Below are positions 24,669 to 25,761 of a stretch of DNA of 25,761 nucleotides, piece after piece. Every line of letters starts with the position of its first letter. Within the stretch, counting starts at the first letter, position 1. Made by a program: the position numbers and the translations under genes. Under the pieces are notes generated by a model. That model was not told the origin of the DNA. It searched no databases and worked only from the letters and a program-made list of their open reading frames with translations. The stretch is from positions 1 to 25,761 of the forward strand of contig CAYLJO010000079.1 in the NCBI GenBank assembly GCA_964383905.1, given 5' to 3'. This DNA comes from CAYLJO01 sp964383905 (GTDB lineage Bacteria > Acidobacteriota > Blastocatellia > Pyrinomonadales > Pyrinomonadaceae).

Positions 24669-24674
24669 CTCCTT
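24669..24674 (-). promoter_or_regulatory. Ribosome binding site deciding the pirin start
   Basis: On the - strand AAGGAG lies six bases before the ATG at 24662. Confidence 0.8.
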
Positions 24675-24833
24675 GTCACGAGGCCGCCGCAGCTCTCGAG
24701 CGGGAAGCGGGAGAGCCAGGCGGCCTCCCTTCCGAGCTTCTTCAATAAATAGATGAGTGTCGCCCGTTCTTCGGGTTCGAGCACCGACGTAACCCGTTCC
24801 ATTCATTCTGCCCGTAATACTTACCTTAATATC

Positions 24834-24863
24834 AAGATACTTCATTTCAAGATAATTGTCAAG
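24834..24863 (-). promoter_or_regulatory. Promoter of the pirin transcript overlapped by TCAAGATA repeats
   Basis: On the - strand a perfect TTGACA (24863-24858) is followed after 18 bases or so by TATCTT (24839-24834), giving a consensus-like promoter. On the + strand TCAAGATA occurs at 24832-24839 and 24847-24854, 15 bases apart, and TCAAG again at 24859-24863, so repeats cover both promoter boxes. That arrangement suggests a repressor site; the regulator is not in the window. The leader to the pirin ATG would be about 165 bases. Confidence 0.5.
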
Positions 24864-24930
24864 CGGCGGAGAGATAGCGATTCGTCCCTTGGCTAATGAT
24901 AGCGGGCCTCGAATGAGCGGGAGCAAAAGA

Positions 24931-24976
24931 GTTACCACGGAGGCGCCGCAGGGCCCGAGAGGGGCGCAGAGCAAGA
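24931..24976 (+). repeat. Degenerate copy of an ACCACGGAG-type dispersed repeat
   Basis: GTTACCACGGAGGCGCCGCA followed by GGGCCCGAGAGGGGCGCAGAG has the spacing and wording of the 'accacggaggacgcagag' class of dispersed noncoding repeats. It relates to the copy at 2921-2968. Together with the pirin promoter, it fills much of the 479-base divergent region between pirin and the dehydrogenase, which contains no gene I can support. Confidence 0.4.
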
Positions 24977-25064
24977 CGGCCGCTGCCACGTGTTAACCGC
25001 CATAGGTGTGCGATGACCCCTCAGTTGACTTCAGAACCAGAATGTTGTACTCACCGGCAAATAA

Positions 25065-25078
25065 TTGGTCAATTACCA
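25065..25078. promoter_or_regulatory. Palindrome TAATTGGTCAATTA upstream of the dehydrogenase gene
   Basis: TAATTG and CAATTA are exact inverted halves around GT, 64 bases before the dehydrogenase start. The size and AT content suit a dimeric repressor site, but there is only one copy and no regulator nearby. Confidence 0.25.
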
Positions 25079-25141
25079 GGCTGCGCGCTCATGCATCATC
25101 TAAATAAAGGGCGGTAGCCGCACCCTGCATCGGGAGAGCAT

Positions 25142-25761
25142 TTGAATAAAAAGATTGTATTAGTGCTAATGACGCCCGAGGACGAGAATGCTGCCGCGTA
25201 CCGTCGGGCCGTTGAAAGCTCGCCGGAGTTGCGGGGGCGGGTTGAGCTGCGGTTTGCCGCGGGTGATGCGGCACGCGACGTGATCCATGATGCGGAGGTT
25301 GTAGCCTGCCTAAGAATCAACCCGGAACTCCTCGCCGCTGCCGCGAGCCTGCGCTGGATCAGCTACTGGAGCGCGGGGCTGGAAGGTAAAGTGACGCCTG
25401 AAATGGAAGCCCGCAATATTCTGGTAACGAACGCCAGCGGCGTCCATGGACCCAACATCGCCGAACATGTTCTGGCCTTCATGTTGATGTTCACACGGCG
25501 GATGCCGCAGTACATGCGGGCCCAGTTTGTAGAAGAATGGCGGCGCGATAATGAGTCACGGGCCCCGGGTGTGGGCGAGTTATCCGGCCAGACGTTGGGC
25601 ATCGCGGGATTCGGTCGGATCGGGGAGGCGCTGGCAGTACGGGCACGCAGCTTCGGAATGCGAATCGTTGCCACCAAACGCGACCCAGGCAGGCGATACG
25701 ACCCGAGCGTCAGACCGGACGCGCTTTACCCGGCGGAGGATCTACCCCGCCTGCTCGCCGA
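25142..25761 (+). CDS. D-isomer-specific 2-hydroxyacid dehydrogenase, N-terminal part (3' truncated by window)
   Basis: The frame is open to the window edge, giving 206 complete residues. The TTG at 25142 is chosen because GGAG (25133-25136) lies five bases upstream and it begins MNKKIVLVLMTPED, a normal first beta-strand. Residues 1-95 form the start of the substrate-binding domain (LRWISYWSAGLEGKV). NASGVHGPNIAEHVLAFML (97-115) is the conserved hinge helix. LSGQTLGIAGFGRIGEALA (148-164) carries the GxGxxG NAD(P) loop (156-161), and the cofactor strand ends at TKRDP. The catalytic Arg, Glu and His of the family lie further downstream, outside the window. It is a cytoplasmic oxidoreductase of unknown substrate, divergent from pirin. 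Confidence 0.9.
   Translation, partial: MNKKIVLVLMTPEDENAAAYRRAVESSPELRGRVELRFAAGDAARDVIHDAEVVACLRINPELLAAAASLRWISYWSAGLEGKVTPEMEARNILVTNASGVHGPNIAEHVLAFMLMFTRRMPQYMRAQFVEEWRRDNESRAPGVGELSGQTLGIAGFGRIGEALAVRARSFGMRIVATKRDPGRRYDPSVRPDALYPAEDLPRLLA

Noticed and set aside
24663..24989. 109-residue N-terminal extension of pirin
   Set aside because: It lacks pirin similarity, covers the best promoter and part of a dispersed repeat, and a strong Shine-Dalgarno precedes the internal ATG at 24662.

Overview
This 25.8 kb window is GC-rich and reads like a chromosomal segment of an Acidobacteriota-type bacterium. That assignment is inferred from content: an Oar-like TonB receptor with an N-terminal carboxypeptidase-regulatory domain, two secreted CRTAC1-type FG-GAP/ASPIC proteins, and long secreted TPR proteins. 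I see no rRNA, tRNA, CRISPR array, transposase or phage gene. Both ends cut through genes.

Layout. 1-987 is the 3' end of a MacB/FtsX-type permease. 1067-7711 holds two CRTAC1+TPR gene pairs that converge on each other: CRTAC1-TPR on the + strand, then TPR-CRTAC1 on the - strand. 7712-8417 is an AT-rich divergent intergenic region that ends in a structured leader for a 1132-residue Oar-like TonB-dependent receptor (8418-11816), which is closed by a strong intrinsic terminator. 11970-13625 (-) is a secreted trehalase-like GH37 enzyme. Divergent from it is a complete MalK/MalE/MalF/MalG-type sugar ABC importer (13871-18142, +). Converging on the importer from the - strand are a cytoplasmic GH130-type phosphorylase and a large secreted glycogen-debranching-like glycosidase (18175-21981). 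Further - strand genes are a secreted metallo-beta-lactamase-fold protein (22220-23278), a small gene split by a frameshift (23324-23753) and a pirin (23769-24662) with a good promoter. The window ends inside a D-2-hydroxyacid dehydrogenase (25142 onward, +).

Working together (inference). The receptor, two exported (alpha/alpha)6-type glycosidases, the ABC importer and a cytoplasmic phosphorylase make a plausible glycan acquisition route: outer-membrane uptake, periplasmic trimming, inner-membrane import and phosphorolysis. No dedicated regulator or SusD-like protein is encoded here. The trehalase homologue lacks the usual segment that carries the general-base Glu, so its substrate is uncertain.

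Several starts were revised from the longest possible reading frame using Shine-Dalgarno sequences and signal peptides: the debranching-like enzyme (TTG at 21981), pirin (24662), TPR protein 1 (3000), TPR protein 2 (7711), the GH130 enzyme (19173) and MalG (17333). All identifications come from reading the sequence and recognising motifs; no database search was run.
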